Source: Talpa occidentalis (taxonomy: Eukaryota; Chordata; Mammalia; Eulipotyphla; Talpidae). Taken from it: a stretch of 64,000 bases of DNA. The position numbers and the translations under genes are program-made. The stretch is from assembly GCF_014898055.3 (NCBI RefSeq), contig NW_023601104.1, positions 82,071,106 to 82,135,105 of the forward strand, read 5' to 3'. The notes beneath the pieces are model-generated. The model had not been told where the DNA came from. It did not search any database and saw only the letters and a program-made list of their open reading frames with translations. Below are positions 10,690 through 22,643 of this stretch, piece by piece. Every line of letters begins with the position of its first letter. The stretch's first letter is position 1.

Positions 10690-11010
10690 AGTTAAATATT
10701 GTACTAATTTCCCAGAGTTACTGCAACAAATTGCCACAAATTTGGTTGCTTATGATGACAGAAATGTGTTCTCTACAATTTCTGCATGCCAAATATTTTA
10801 ATTGCAGTATGGACAAGACCTGCTTCCTCCCTCCAGGGAATGTTCCATCCTGCCTCTTCCTGCTTCTGGGATAGAAGGCAATCCTTGATGTCATTGGATT
10901 CTGGCTTCCTCACTCCCCTTCTGCTCATCTTTAATGGCTGTTTCCCCTCCTGTTCCTCCCTTTTTGTCTTCTCTAAGCACCCTGTCATTGGACTTAAGAT
11001 GGAAAGTGTT
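10690..11010 (+). mobile_element. Old interspersed repeat, copy 1 of an unnamed family
   Basis: The pattern 'TTACTGCAACAAATTGCCAC', 'AATTTGGTTGCTTATGATGAC', 'GAAATGTGTTCTCTACAATT' and then a C/T-rich half matches a well-known mammalian repeat beginning gctgynnaacaaattaccacaaacttggtggctta. I remember the sequence but not its family name with certainty. Related copies lie at 24640-25010 and 49330-49710. Confidence 0.55.
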
Positions 11011-12207
11011 GAGAACAAGCCTCCCCAAATTTTGCATGTGGATTATTTTGAGTTGAAGGCAATCAAGGTCTAGCAAATTCAGGAACTTTTTTAAGCCTCT
11101 CCCTTAACTACCTTAAAGAATTTAGGTAGGGGGAAATCACCATTAAATCAAATGTATGATAGCCAATCCTGTCCTTAGAGTTGTGTCTCCTGCTGGTTTG
11201 TGTCTCCTACAATGGAAGAGAACAGATTTGTGTCTCGACCTATCTTTTCTTGTTCATAGAAGATGCTTTATTTCAAATCTAAACTGGACCAACATGCTCT
11301 TGACATTTTATCAGTTGGAGATCCTTTCATGTAAGTGTGTGGGATGGACAGGAGCGAAAGGGAGATGTGGACAATAAAGTTATACACAGCCAAACTAACT
11401 GATCATTTAAGTTGCCACTGTTCCTTTGGGGCAGTGGGGGTGTCATGGGAACGGGACATTGTATCTTGACCTGAATAATATTGGCCTGAATAAGAAATTT
11501 CATTGAGTAAATTCCCAAATCCACTAGTAACTGCATTACCTTTCTACTAGCAATTACATTGATAGAATATCTAAGATGATGATTTGCCCTCTTGTTTATT
11601 TATCTTTCTTATCATTTCTACATGGGCATATTGTTACATGTTTTGGCAAATTAAGAGGCATAACTCAGATCTTTGGGGACAAATAAAGATCTAAAAATCA
11701 TCTTTTAAGACTTACATATAGGATCACCACATTTTCTTGCTCTAGTTAAACAAGAACCAAAAGCTTTGTGAATATCTCCAGAAAGTAAGACAGACACATG
11801 AATTGTTCAGAAAAATGATGCTTACCTCAACTTGTTTAATTACTTTTTCCAATTAATAGAGATCGGTTGTGTCCAAGTATCGTTTTTCAAAAAGTAAGGA
11901 AGCATGACCCTTGTCTATGTAGAATAACTCTCATATAGGATGATTGTTATGAGTTTCATGTAAAATGAAGACATCACAAATTTAGCTCATTAATGTGAGA
12001 ACCAGAAGAAAGGCAGATCTGGAGAGCACTTGAAGAGCACCAGGTCAGCCAAGGAAGGCATGTTGAAATAGCTGGCTAAGTTAGGGATGGAACTGAGTTA
12101 AATCTACCAGAGTATGGTGTTTTGGGAGTTATCTCCTCTATAGGGCTGACATTAATTGCATGTCTACAGCATGGAATCTAGACCCCAATTATAGTACATT
12201 GAAAATT
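11011..12207. other. Unique sequence, nothing recognised
   Basis: About 1.2 kb with only short chance frames; AT-rich toward the right. Confidence 0.55.
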
Positions 12208-12220
12208 AAATATAAGTAGA

Positions 12221-12500
12221 GGTGCCTCCCTCGTGGTGCAAGGAGTTAAGTATCAACACTATGAAGCTGAAGCAATCGGCAGCTACTGCAGCACAAGTTA
12301 GATACCCAGGCAGGTTGCTGACCCATATGGTGCAGCAGACCTTTCTTGTCTCACCTGCTGCTCCCCTAGTAGAGTATTTCAGTAGATCCACCTGTTCTGC
12401 TCCCCACTCTGTCTCTGGTGAATCCTTTCACACACCACCCACCCCCTGCACCTCTAGCCTACACCCCAGCTCTATTATGCGTAAATAAATCTTTAAAAAT
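12221..12500 (+). mobile_element. tRNA-derived T+ SINE
   Basis: Head GGTGCCTCCCTCGTGGTGCA, a degenerate B box (AAGTTAGATACCC), full body and a TAAATAAATCTTTAAAA tail. The exact 13-bp target-site duplication AAATATAAGTAGA is at 12208-12220 and 12501-12513. The mutated B box suggests it can no longer drive RNA polymerase III well. Confidence 0.95.
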
Positions 12501-12513
12501 AAATATAAGTAGA

Positions 12514-13372
12514 ATCTCCTAGAAAATTAAATATTTTTCAGAAGTATCTATTAAACAATAGCAGAGTGTGACATTAAAAAAATGTGTTCTATTTTTTTTT
12601 TTTACTTTTAAGTTTGGGATCATTTTTTTAAGAGTACTTCTGGTGATCATAAATAATCTTGAGGGCTCATTTATGGTTATAAAAAAAAAAGGAATGTTGA
12701 TCTCATTCTGGTGTTGATGGATTAATTTACAGAGGTGTGGGAAGGGGTATTAACTATATTAGTCTCCTTATCAATCAGCAAATCCAGAGGAAGCCTGGAC
12801 AAGTACAAAGGCCAGAGAATTAACTTCTGACTAGATATTTCATGAGGAATCTCAAATGCATTTCAATAACATCTGTCATCCTTGAGTTTTTGAAATAAAA
12901 AATATTGCTGTCAATTCTATTCTAAGCCAGGAACGTGAATTCAGACCTGAAACTTTTGTATCCACAGGTTGCACCTGCAGAGCCTATAAATTTGGGAGAA
13001 TTGCTCTCTGCTCCATGTCTGTCAAGAGTGATTAGGTTCTGCTTGCTTCTATGAGACCCTGCAAGACACAGAGCAGGCATTGCCCCAGATTCTTGGTGGT
13101 GGTTGTGGGGCTTTATGGGCGCTGAATCTACATCTGTGGTGCAGTTCCATGCCTTTAATGATGGGTTTATTCTCAGAGCTGTCACTGCATCTATAGTCTT
13201 AATCTTAGTAGACTCCATTTGTCCTGGTAAAAAGGAGCTCAAACTCTACCAACTAATGACATTTCCAGCAAAGTAAAGAAACTCAGAATTATATGTGTGT
13301 GTGTGCATGTGCTTACATTTAGGTGTCAAGGGGAACAGGATAGCACTTATACATTAAGGATTAGAGAGATTC
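12514..13372. other. Unique sequence with a short GT run
   Basis: No repeat family is recognised. A minor (GT)n run sits near 13297. A 106-codon minus frame at 12922-13242 has no domain I know and is not supported as a gene. Confidence 0.5.
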
Positions 13373-13387
13373 AAAAAAGAGAAAGAG

Positions 13388-13649
13388 GGCCTCCCTGATG
13401 GCACAGGCGGTTGAGTGCAGCGCTGTGAAGCTGTCCACAGCCTTTGAATTGTGGGTTTGATGCCGGCTGGCTGGGGAGCTACCCACATGGCGCGGCAGAC
13501 CTCTCCTGCCTCGCCTGCTGCTCCCCTCAGCAATGTATATCAGTCCATCTGCCTGTTCTGTTCCCCGCTCTGTCTCTGGTGAATCCTCTCACCCCCCACA
13601 CCTCTGGCCTGTACCCCGGTTCTTGTATGTATAAATTAATAAATCTTTT
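13388..13649 (+). mobile_element. tRNA-derived T+ SINE
   Basis: Head GGCCTCCCTGATGGCACAGG with GGTTGAG after the A box, B-box region GGGTTTGATGCCGG, complete body and tail. The flanking AAAAAAGAGAAAGAG (13373-13387) and AAAAAAGAGAGAAGAG (13650-13665) form an imperfect target-site duplication in an A/G-rich target. Confidence 0.94.
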
Positions 13650-13665
13650 AAAAAAGAGAGAAGAG

Positions 13666-16033
13666 ATGCTTTTACTTTGGGGCATAGAACATAAAACTAA
13701 TATCAAAAAATTCTAAAGCAAATAACTACAATTAGATCTCATTTGCCCATTCATACTGTAATTTGTAAATTAAATTTTGATCTTATACATTTGGGTTCAG
13801 AAGTCACCTTCCATTTCTGAATGAGAAAGTGGCTGGAGCTCCTGATTACTCCCTTGGATTGGTTCAGAGTTTTGTAACATGATGCCAGCCCAAACATAAA
13901 AACTTGACCTTATGAGTTTATTTTTTGAAATATCAGTAGTTAAAAGCATCTGAGAGGGTCCCTTTCCCTGAGGCATGGATGCTATTCTTTTTTGTAAAAA
14001 GCCCAATTGCCAGTCTGTGGTTTATAGCAACACTTTTAAGCACCTGCTGATGAAAGGTGCAAAGAGCTGTGATTAATTTGTTATGGTAACCAATACAGGA
14101 GAACAGAGGAGAGTGAGATTCTCCATAAGATTATAAGAATCTGATCAATGTTTCCTCTGAGCATGAAAAGCTGGCTCCAGACAACAAGGGGATTGACAAC
14201 TCTGAAATTTATCCCTGAAAAAATTGTCTTTATTGTATTTTACCTACATAAAGTTAATCTGAGGAAGGCTGAGCTTCCCCTATGGTTTGAGAAAAATCTC
14301 CTCATGCAATTCTTATGAAATTTATTGTAGTAAGGAGGAAATAAGGATATATCCAACAAGTCCAGTGACTGTTAGTCTCTGCTTTTAAATAGTGAAAGAA
14401 AAGATCTATGTGTACCAAGTGAAATCTAGTTTCACATGTAAAATATATTTAATACACATATACTTAGTAAATATAAAGTCAGGTCTTGATAAGACAAAAA
14501 TCAATAGATTTCCCCAAAAAAATCTTGTCTCTTGACTGAGATAGGACCCTAGGTCCTGATATAATTCACATGAGTACAGCTCCATCAAGGTGACATGAGC
14601 TATGTTAAAAAACCAGAATCTAAAACAATCAGAAGAAAAATTAGCTTTTAGGAGTATAGAAGTTTTGTTTTTCCTTTCTGTTGTTTTTTCATCCTGCAGA
14701 TCATAGACACAAAAATTTGCGCATAGAAAAAAAAAAGTAGTTCTAATGAGATAAAGAATCTGCTTTCCAAGTAGATTACATAAAAGGAAAAATATTCTTT
14801 TACTTTTTTGTGGAGATTACTAAATACTATAAGATCATTTGTCATTTTAACATATGAAAAAATTTGAGTATGCATTCATATAATAATTTGTAGTAAAGAC
14901 TTAGCAAATCATAAGTGAGTTGAACTTAGCAAAATTTTGACATATTTTATTCTTTTTTCATATTTATAGTTGTTAGAAAGCAAGGCAAATAAGACTCACT
15001 GCACTCAAACCCTCTATAACTTGCCATAAATACAGACTTTTTTCTTGTAAAGTGATTTCATATTGGAACAATTTGATACTTTAAAAATCACTCTCTTTAT
15101 CCCTTCAAAAACAAATATAACTCCACATATTGTATACATAGTGTCAAAGTCTCACCATTTTATTTCACCCATTATCCAGGTATCCAAGGATTATCCATTA
15201 GTTAACTCAATTGAACATTAGAAGAAGGGCTTAAATTGACTGAGGATCTTGGGAGTGACAATTAATCAGGTTCTAGAGAGTACTATTAATATAAAAATGT
15301 TTGTCAAAACTATGAATCAATTAAACATGATTTTATATTATCTTAATGGAAATATTCAATGGAAATATTATTAACTTACAAAAACTTTGAAGAACATTCA
15401 TATTTATAGTCTTTTCACATGAAAACAAGCCCAATATTATTGTCATAAAGACTTTATAATAAATTAAATGTTTACTTGTGTTATATACCATGCAGTTAAG
15501 AATAACTGAGGTTTTTAAAGCAAAACCATAAATCAGTCCAAAGATTCATCATGAATTGGGTAGACATATTCTTATGAAAATATGTTCTAAGCTTTTTATT
15601 TTCATAAGAAGGGTATTTTTTTCTGAAAAAATTGGCTCATTTAAGGTATTATAGCTTCAATGTCTTTATTCTCTTGGTCTTCTGAGAGAATTATACCCAA
15701 GCGGGTCCTGCATCAGAACAGATCTTTACTTTGAGGGAATTTATAATTTAATTTATTAACACTATTTAGTGGTTAAGAAATATTTCACATTTACTCAGAG
15801 ATAATTGTGGATTTTTCTCCGTTACAGACACACAGAAAGATTGAGTTTCCATTGCATTATGTCAGCAGAAGGTCAGAGGTTATCACAGAAATCAAAGCCC
15901 ACCAGTCAAGGTCTGAAAGGACAGCTCTGTTTTCCAGGGTCTATAAAACATTTTTTAATATATTTGCTGCAATTCACAGATAGACAAGTAGATAAACAAA
16001 TGAAAATCACTAATGGACTCGTTAGTATGTAAC
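13666..16033. other. Long AT-rich unique sequence
   Basis: About 2.4 kb with very low GC and no repeat I can name. Many in-frame stops occur in all frames. Nothing exon-like is seen. Confidence 0.55.
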
Positions 16034-16740
16034 TGAGGGTCATCTAGGGACCCCAAACTGTTAAGGGGTTTATACTCTAAAAGGGGTCTGGCCATCCACA
16101 TACACAGAGGCAAAGGAAGGAGATTCTTAGTGTAAATGATTTTAATAGAGTTGTTGGTACAGAGAGAAGAAAGGATTTAAAATAATAATAATTTCTCAAT
16201 AAAACCCCCAAAATTACACATTGCCTCATGAACAAATTCCCAGACAAATGGGGCTAGACTCATGTGAGGCTACTGAGTCCCCAAAGTTTGCCACAAGTCT
16301 AAGGTTCTAGTGGAGAGCCAGAGGAAAGAGGAAAGGTGTTAGGCAAGTCCCAAAAAACTGGGATAGGAGAAAGAGAGAGAAAATTCAAAATATATCTCAT
16401 CAAGACATAATGGTGGCCCTCGTCTCTGCCAAGGACCAGAACAATATCCCTGCATGTCCCTCAGCCATGTGTCTCTTCAAAGTCTCTACATGTCTCTTCT
16501 CCATGTATCTCATCCAAATCTCTCTCAGTGGTATTAGGGCACAAGCTGAAGCTGGAGAAAAGCAAGAGCAGTGGGCTCACTTTCCTTCAGTGTTATATAG
16601 GCCCACCTGACACTCAGCTGGTTCCCAGTAGCTCCCCATTCAGAAAGTCCAGTTCATGGCACACTGGGACCTTTAGTCCAAGACAGTTATGTGTAAGTGG
16701 GGATGAGGAAAATGGCATCTTCCATTCATGGAGGTGATTA
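16034..16740 (-). mobile_element. LTR-like element, family copy A (solo LTR, minus)
   Basis: Copies B (22644-23219) and C (41678-42320) share its block order. On the minus strand: a U3-like start, 'GTGCCATGAACTGGACTTTC', TATATAAC (plus 16592-16599), a 'catgtgtctctt' rich middle, ATTAAA (plus 16141-16146) and an end 'AACAGTTTGGGGTCCC'. TATA box, polyadenylation signal and TG at the plus-left end fit an endogenous-retrovirus LTR. GTAAC occurs at 16029-16033 and 16741-16745, a possible 5-bp target-site duplication, but copy C also reads into GTTAC, so the boundary is uncertain. No internal retroviral genes adjoin it. Confidence 0.6.
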
Positions 16741-16746
16741 GTAACA

Positions 16747-18224
16747 AATTCGATTAAGTATAGACAGACTCACAGAACTGACCAAGAACTAGAAGAACAA
16801 GCAAACTCAGAATTAGAAAGAGCAGAAAAGAAGTAACAACAACAACAACAAAAGAACCAGAGAATGAGCAATGGGAAAGCTTTTGTGTCACTCGGGATTC
16901 ACTCCTACAATAAGGAAACATCTTCCTCAATTTAAACAGCCTTTGAGGTAGTCTTCTCAGAAAATATATTTTAATTATCTTTGGTGGTTGAGCCCATTTG
17001 GGCATGTCAGTAGGACATCCTCCCACACTGCCTATGTTTAATTTTTAAAAAAAGTTAGGAACACGAGTCTCATACAAATAGTGAATATGTAGATATCAAA
17101 ATGTACTTTACTTAGAAATGAATGAGCCATAAAACAGGGAAACCGATTCAAAAGACCTTTGTGGATCAAGGTATTTTTGTAAGTCTACAGGACAAACAGA
17201 CTGGAAGTACATGCTTACGGGAAGTGAGTTAATATCTTACTGGCCATTATTGGTTATTGCCCTGGTTACTACTCTAATAGGACAATAAAATAAATCAGTT
17301 GGGATTATCTTCTTTATCAGACCAAGTTATTTACATCTCTACAGTCAAAAATCTGTAAACTAGTATGCAACTTCACAGACTCTAGATCCTAATCAATTGT
17401 AACTAGCTAATCAGAAAAACAAATCCCTTCAAGAATTAAAGAATTCTTGGCTGTGCTCTTAAAGCATATTCTAGTGTGATAATAAGAGGCATGAAGCCAT
17501 TCTTTTGCTTATTTCCAAATTTTGGATAATTTTTCCTAATACTGAATAACTAGCAGGAAATCAGAGGCAAATCTTCTAAAGGGAAGACTATCTTTTGATT
17601 GTTGAGAATGGGAATTTGGGGTTGCCAAAGACTTAATGTTTTCCTTATTCTCTGTAATTTATTACATCAAAAAGGTGGTAGTTTTTGTTGTATGTGATAT
17701 AAAATTAGATGAAAACCTGAAAGTGGGAATAACTTCATCTCTAATAATATCTTATCTTTTAATAGCAAGAACTCTGGACTGTGAGTAGAAGGCAACCAGG
17801 GCAAACACCTGTGGCTTTTCTTTTCCTTTTGCTATTGTAAGTATTTCTAATTAACCCCTTCTGGAAATTTTGTGTCAACATAAATTGCAGACTAAAATGC
17901 TCATTACTTCATTTACATAATAAAACTGGCCCAAGTGCACTTTGTTGCAGAAAATAAGGCTACTGATACAAACACAGATCTTTTTAATACAGATGGAGAT
18001 GGAATGATATTTTATTCAAAAAAACAATGTTAAAATTTGTCAGAGACCTTGAGAAACCTCAGCTCACCCATTCATCTGCTCAGGAACCAGCAATCACGCT
18101 TATCTACCCACACAAACCAACACAAAGTTCCTTCAAAATTCTGATGGCTGTTATTATTTTCCTTTCATTTTGGGATGTAGTATGAGTTGATACCTAGGAG
18201 TTAAACCTTTGTTTCATTTTGATA
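16747..18224. other. Unique AT-rich sequence with a small (AAC)n run
   Basis: An (AAC)5 run lies at about 16837. The rest is ordinary AT-rich sequence without a recognised repeat or exon. Confidence 0.55.
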
Positions 18225-18236
18225 TTCTTCAACTCC

Positions 18237-18521
18237 CCCACCCCCCCTTTTTTTTTACAGGTTTATTTTATTTATGTATGCATGTAAGATCTGGGGTGTA
18301 GGCCAGAGGTGTGGGGGTTGAGAAGAGTCACCAGAGATAGAGTGGGGGAGCAGAATAGGCAGATCTACTGAAACACACTGCTGAGGGGAGAAGCAGGTGA
18401 GTCGGGAGAGGTATGTTGTGTCATATGGGTAGCTCCCTGGCCAGGGATTGAACTCGTGTTGCAGTGGCTGGCAATAGCTTCATAGAGCTGAGACTTATCC
18501 GTGCGCCACCAGAGAGGCCCC
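18237..18521 (-). mobile_element. tRNA-derived T+ SINE
   Basis: The reverse orientation reads GGGGCCTCTCTGGTGGCGCA, a B-box relic CGAGTTCAATCCC, the body and a tail complementary to the T-rich start. TTCTTCAACTCC (18225-18236) and TTCTTCAGCTCC (18522-18533) are its target-site duplication with one mismatch. The C-run/T-run at 18237-18257 marks the decayed tail. Confidence 0.93.
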
Positions 18522-18533
18522 TTCTTCAGCTCC

Positions 18534-19554
18534 TGACCTGGTTTGACATGTTACACAGAAATGACAAAAATTTCCCAGCAAAATCCCTAGAACACCTGCA
18601 AACTGTTTAAGCGTGAAAGGAGCTACTGGTGATTGCCAGGGAAGCTCTGGTTGTTTTTTCTGACTCTCTCAGCATCTCATGGAAATCAGAGTGAGGAAGA
18701 CCAATCAAGGCTGTCTTTACTGGCCTCTTGCTGTTCTCGTGAATACATGTTCCCGCGACGTAGTACAAAAGCCGAAACATCAATATTTATGTGACAGTTT
18801 CCTTCTTAAGCAAAGGCGCTCTGAGGGAGTATTTCTCAGCTTAATCAAATCTGTTATGAATCTTCTGATTTCTTCCCATTGGATTCCTCATAGTGTGAAG
18901 CTTCTCAGCTTTGCTGTTAGCGATCTTGCCCCTCCACTGTGTAGCTTCACTGAGGGAAAGTCCTGATTCCATGACTCCACCTGCAGTAACCTGGGCAGAA
19001 GTTTGCTTATCCAAGCAGGGGTCTCCAAACAAAGGCCATCCTCTTTAATTATCATTTTTAAACCCTTCGAAATGTATTCCAGCCTTTGGAATGATCTGTG
19101 AATCGCTGAAAATTTGAAAAGAGTTGGAGTCTTGGGACCACTATTAGTTAGATATTGTGAAGAGGGACTTCTGGGTTCCAAGTTTTGGGTCCAACTAACT
19201 TCAGGTTACTCGTCCCTTTGAGGCGAGCCCTTCAGCTGATGGCGGGATGACTTAGCTGAAGTGGGATTGGGTGATTCTTCTGACAAAGCCATGGCATCTG
19301 TCATTTTCTGTCTGAATTTTCATTGATTTTCACTGATAATTTTTAGTTATAAATTATGAAGCCTTCTAATGTCTACAAATTATATCTGTGGCTTAATTTT
19401 CGTCTTGTCCGGAGTGATCAGGCACTTTTTGGCTTAACAGAAGCAGCATGGAATCCTTTCTGAAAGCTCTGCGTGGAGGTGTTAAGCTGCCTTGAAATAG
19501 ACTCCTCAGAGGAAGAAACCAGAACAGAATGTTCACATAAAAGTGCTAGGTTGG
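18534..19554. other. Unique sequence with a small CpG cluster
   Basis: Mostly ordinary sequence. Between 18738 and 18774 five CpG dinucleotides fall within 37 bp, which is unusual for this AT-rich window. Overlapping frames of 60-97 codons occur here without recognisable domains. Confidence 0.5.
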
Positions 19555-19690
19555 ATAATAATCATATTTAGCACTTATATAGCAGTTTTCATTTCCCAAA
19601 CACTTCACAAACAGCAACTAAATAAACCTTTCAACATCGCCATTAAATAGATAAATAAGCATTATTATCTTAGCATTCTGTTTGGGAGAG
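19555..19690 (-). mobile_element. MIR fragment, minus strand
   Basis: 'TATTTAGCACTTATATAGCA', 'CAAACACTTCACAAACA' and 'AGCATTATTATCTT' follow the reversed MIR/MIR3 pattern. Strongly diverged. Confidence 0.45.
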
Positions 19691-20484
19691 AATAAACATC
19701 TCTATTGCTTGTATAACTGCAGGAAGAGATTATTTCAGAATAATGATCCTAACTCCTGTGTCTCTAAGCCAGTCTCTAGTTCTACCTGTTCTCATTTTCT
19801 TTGCAAGGAGCTGGATTAATGGGTGCTACTGTTAGCCATTGTCAAAGTTCAGTCAATGCCATTTCTCTCTGGTGCTGACAGTTCAAAGAGTTACTAAGAG
19901 ATGAGGAGCTGGGAAGGTTCCAGTACAGTCCCAACTTGATAAAGGAAAAAAATGAAAGGGAAAAAAAAAGTATAAAATCTGCAGAGGAAGTCACTTCCCA
20001 GGTCCCAGTTAGTGAGCTCTGGTTAGCATTAATGTCACTTGGCAGCTGCATCATTAAACCCCTGCCCTGCCTGGGCCTGAGAAAGGAGGGATGCTGCCCC
20101 CCTCAACCCAGCTTCCAGGTTGGCTTCACAGCCAGGGGGAGCACGTTCACTTCTTTCCTTATTATTTTCTCAGGAGCATAGAGACTCACTACCTCTGGGT
20201 TCCAGCCTCCGGGAAGAATTTTAACATATGTTTTCTGTTTGCTCCACTTTCTGCTGTATATATTTTTTTCTCCGGAAAAAAAATTAATAGCCTCTTTCTA
20301 TTCAAAGAAGGCAGGTGGATGCACTTTTCTGCAACTGAAGCACACTTAGTTTACAAATGTCGTCATGGCACAAATAATGTCATCTTTTACTATTTGATGG
20401 CTTTGTTCTTAAAAACTTCAAAGTAGGAAATCAGTTCTATTTAGGTTCTTCTATTTAAGCTGTGAGGCAGCTCAAGATGTGCAA
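19691..20484. other. Unique sequence, nothing recognised
   Basis: Ordinary sequence. The 111-codon frame at 20091-20426 lacks any domain or splice context I can support. Confidence 0.5.
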
Positions 20485-20655
20485 AGCAGTAGTTGTGAGC
20501 ACAGGTTCTGGGGGTTGACAGCTTCATCAGGTTGTTCAATCTCTCTAAGTCTCTATTCTCAACAGTAAAATGGGGCCATTGACAGTACCTGCCAGCATTG
20601 ATTGTTATGGTGATGAATGAAATGATGTATTTAAAGAGGGAGCCTAGGTGTAGAC
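20485..20655 (+). mobile_element. MIR SINE, plus strand
   Basis: Classic order of blocks: 'AGTTGTGAGCACAGGTTCTG', 'GGTTGTTCAATCTCTCTAAG', 'CAGTAAAATGGGGCCATTGA', 'AGTACCTGCCAGCATTGATT' and 'GATGAATGAAATGATGTA'. It covers most of the MIR consensus, including its core region. Confidence 0.85.
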
Positions 20656-20732
20656 TGTCTTGACCAATAGCATCATCCTCATCCTCATTGTAATCTGGCA
20701 ATGCTACAAACTATTTAAGACTAGATCAACTT

Positions 20733-20996
20733 GGGGTCTCCCTGGTAGTGCAAGCACAGCACTGTGAAGCTATCAACAGCCTCTGCAGTGTGAGTTCTAT
20801 CCCAGGACAGCCTGGGAGCTGACCCACATGGCGTAGCAGACCTCTCCTGTCTCTCCCGCTGCTCCCCTCAGCAGTGTATTCCAGTAGATCTGCCTGTTCT
20901 GCTCCCCACTCTGTCTTTGGTGAATCCTCTCACACCCTGCACCTCTGGCCTGTATCCAGTTCTTGTATGCATAAATAAAGAAATCTTAAAAAAAAA
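20733..20996 (+). mobile_element. tRNA-derived T+ SINE
   Basis: Head GGGGTCTCCCTGGTAGTGCA with a small deletion after the A box, B-box region GAGTTCTATCCC, body and an ATAAATAAAGAAATCTT tail with 12 A's. Target-site duplication AAGACTAGATCAACT (20717-20731) versus AAGACTAGATGAACT (20997-21011). An L1 tail follows within 10 bp. Confidence 0.95.
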
Positions 20997-21016
20997 AAGA
21001 CTAGATGAACTCTTAT

Positions 21017-21390
21017 TAATTGCAACAACATGGATGTGACTGGAAGGGATTATGCTAAATGAAATAAGTCGGAAGAAGAAAGACAAACACTGGATGATTT
21101 CACATGCGGAATATAGAGAAATAAACCAAATGAAATGAAACTAAGCCACAACAAACCCTAGAAATATGTAGCCTAAAAATAGGCTACTAGAGGTGGAGGA
21201 AGGAGGGTATGTGGGGATGGTGCTGGAGGGGACCTAACAGTCTATGGTAAAGGGATTAGGGGGATTTTGTGGTGGGTGTGGGGTGGGGACATACATCTGA
21301 GGAGGTGTGAACCTGTCTCCCTAAATCATAATACTGCATTGTAAGCCAGTGTTTCCTCAATAGTAATATAACAATGAATAGAAAAGGGTT
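21017..21390 (+). mobile_element. LINE-1 3' end, older subfamily
   Basis: It begins in the last part of ORF2 (TTGCAACAACATGGATGTGA, 'GAAATAAGTCGGAAGAAGAA', 'CACTGGATGATTTCACATGC') and continues into a G-rich 3' UTR ('GGTGGAGGAAGGAGGGTATG'). The 3' UTR differs from that of the L1s at 3773 and 9470, so this is another subfamily. No coding capacity remains. Confidence 0.8.
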
Positions 21391-21779
21391 TAAGCTAAAA
21401 GAGATTGGAATAATATAAACCTGAGATTAACTGAACTGTGAAATTCATGTTGGTTTTGCTTGGTCCTTCAAGAATTGTCTTGGCCATAGTCACAATAGAA
21501 TCATGGATTTCTAAAGCTTAGAAGTACCTTACAGATATGATGCCACATTAAGCAAGATAATAGTAGAAAGCTTTAAGAAATCAGGTTCATTTTATATAAA
21601 GAACCGTAAAGAAGAAGGAAATGAATTTCCTGAGTGTCTGGAAAGTTCTAAGGTATAGAAGTGAGTAGAGAGGAAGTTCCCTCCAGGAGTGGTAGCCAAA
21701 AGATCAGTTCCCTTACATCCTCGGGAACTTTAGAAGATCAGGAGAAATTTAGCTAATATTGGAAATTTAGAATAATGCG
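21391..21779. other. Unique sequence between L1 and LTR-like repeat
   Basis: No features seen. The true left end of the following LTR-like element may lie here. Confidence 0.4.
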
Positions 21780-22378
21780 GCCGAGCCAAGGCCACAGGCA
21801 CTTTGGGCAGGCATTTATGTGAAGTCTGTCAACAGCTCAGGAGGGGTCTGGGCCCTGTGGCATCTTCATGACACTAGACATTGACTCAGGCTGAGGCCAA
21901 CGAGTCATTACAAAGTAGAAAGAAGCATTTTCTCCACTGGAGACGTGAGGCCAGGTCACCTACCCACACTCTGATTGTGACTGTCCCTGTCTCTAAGAAG
22001 AAATCTTTCCCCAATCCATACTTTAGATGAAATACAGTTTTCACCATTAACTAACTCTCTAGGCTATCAGCCCTCTAGGCTAATGACATGGAATACATCA
22101 GGAAGAGGTCACAGCCACAAGGAGATCACAAGTTGGAAAGATGGAATGTCCTCATGGAAAGAAGAGCAAAGAAAGGCCCCCATCCCTTTAAATTATGTAT
22201 TAAAACTGCATAAATAAAACCTGCATGTCTTTCTTGAGGAGCAGCAGACAGTCATCTCCCCGATGCTGACTCACTGACTGAATTGCATAAGCTTTAATAA
22301 ATTCTTGCTTAGTACCTGCAGGATAATCTCCATTATTTCTATTTCTCAGAGAACACAAGAACACAGAATTTGGTAACA
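21780..22378 (+). mobile_element. Probable solo LTR (class I-like 3' end)
   Basis: Two AATAAA signals (about 22213 and 22297) are followed by 'TTCTTGCTTAG' and an end 'GAACACAAGAACACAGAATTTGGTAACA', the kind of terminus known from many mammalian retroviral LTRs, finishing in CA at 22378. The left boundary is estimated, because no TG start with a matching target-site duplication could be fixed. No retroviral gene follows. Confidence 0.5.
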
Positions 22379-22643
22379 AGTACTACCTACAAATAGCTTT
22401 TCTGATTCTATATCACATGTTTATTATCCAATATTAATACTTTGACTGTTAGATCAAAGCAAGATTTTAAGTCCATAACCCTAAAGCCAAGACCTTATTA
22501 TTTTGCATACAGTTGAGTTTAATATAATGTGGGTCATCTTTGCACTTCGTCTGAGGGGTCTAGTTTTTATTGTCCTAAAGAGGGCCTTGGCAAAGACTAG
22601 TGAGTCTGAAAGATACTTAATATTGTCAGTGTGTGACCATGAC
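22379..22643. other. Unique sequence between two LTR-like elements
   Basis: No internal retroviral sequence is recognised between the two LTR-like elements, and they belong to different families. They are not a 5'/3' pair. Confidence 0.45.
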
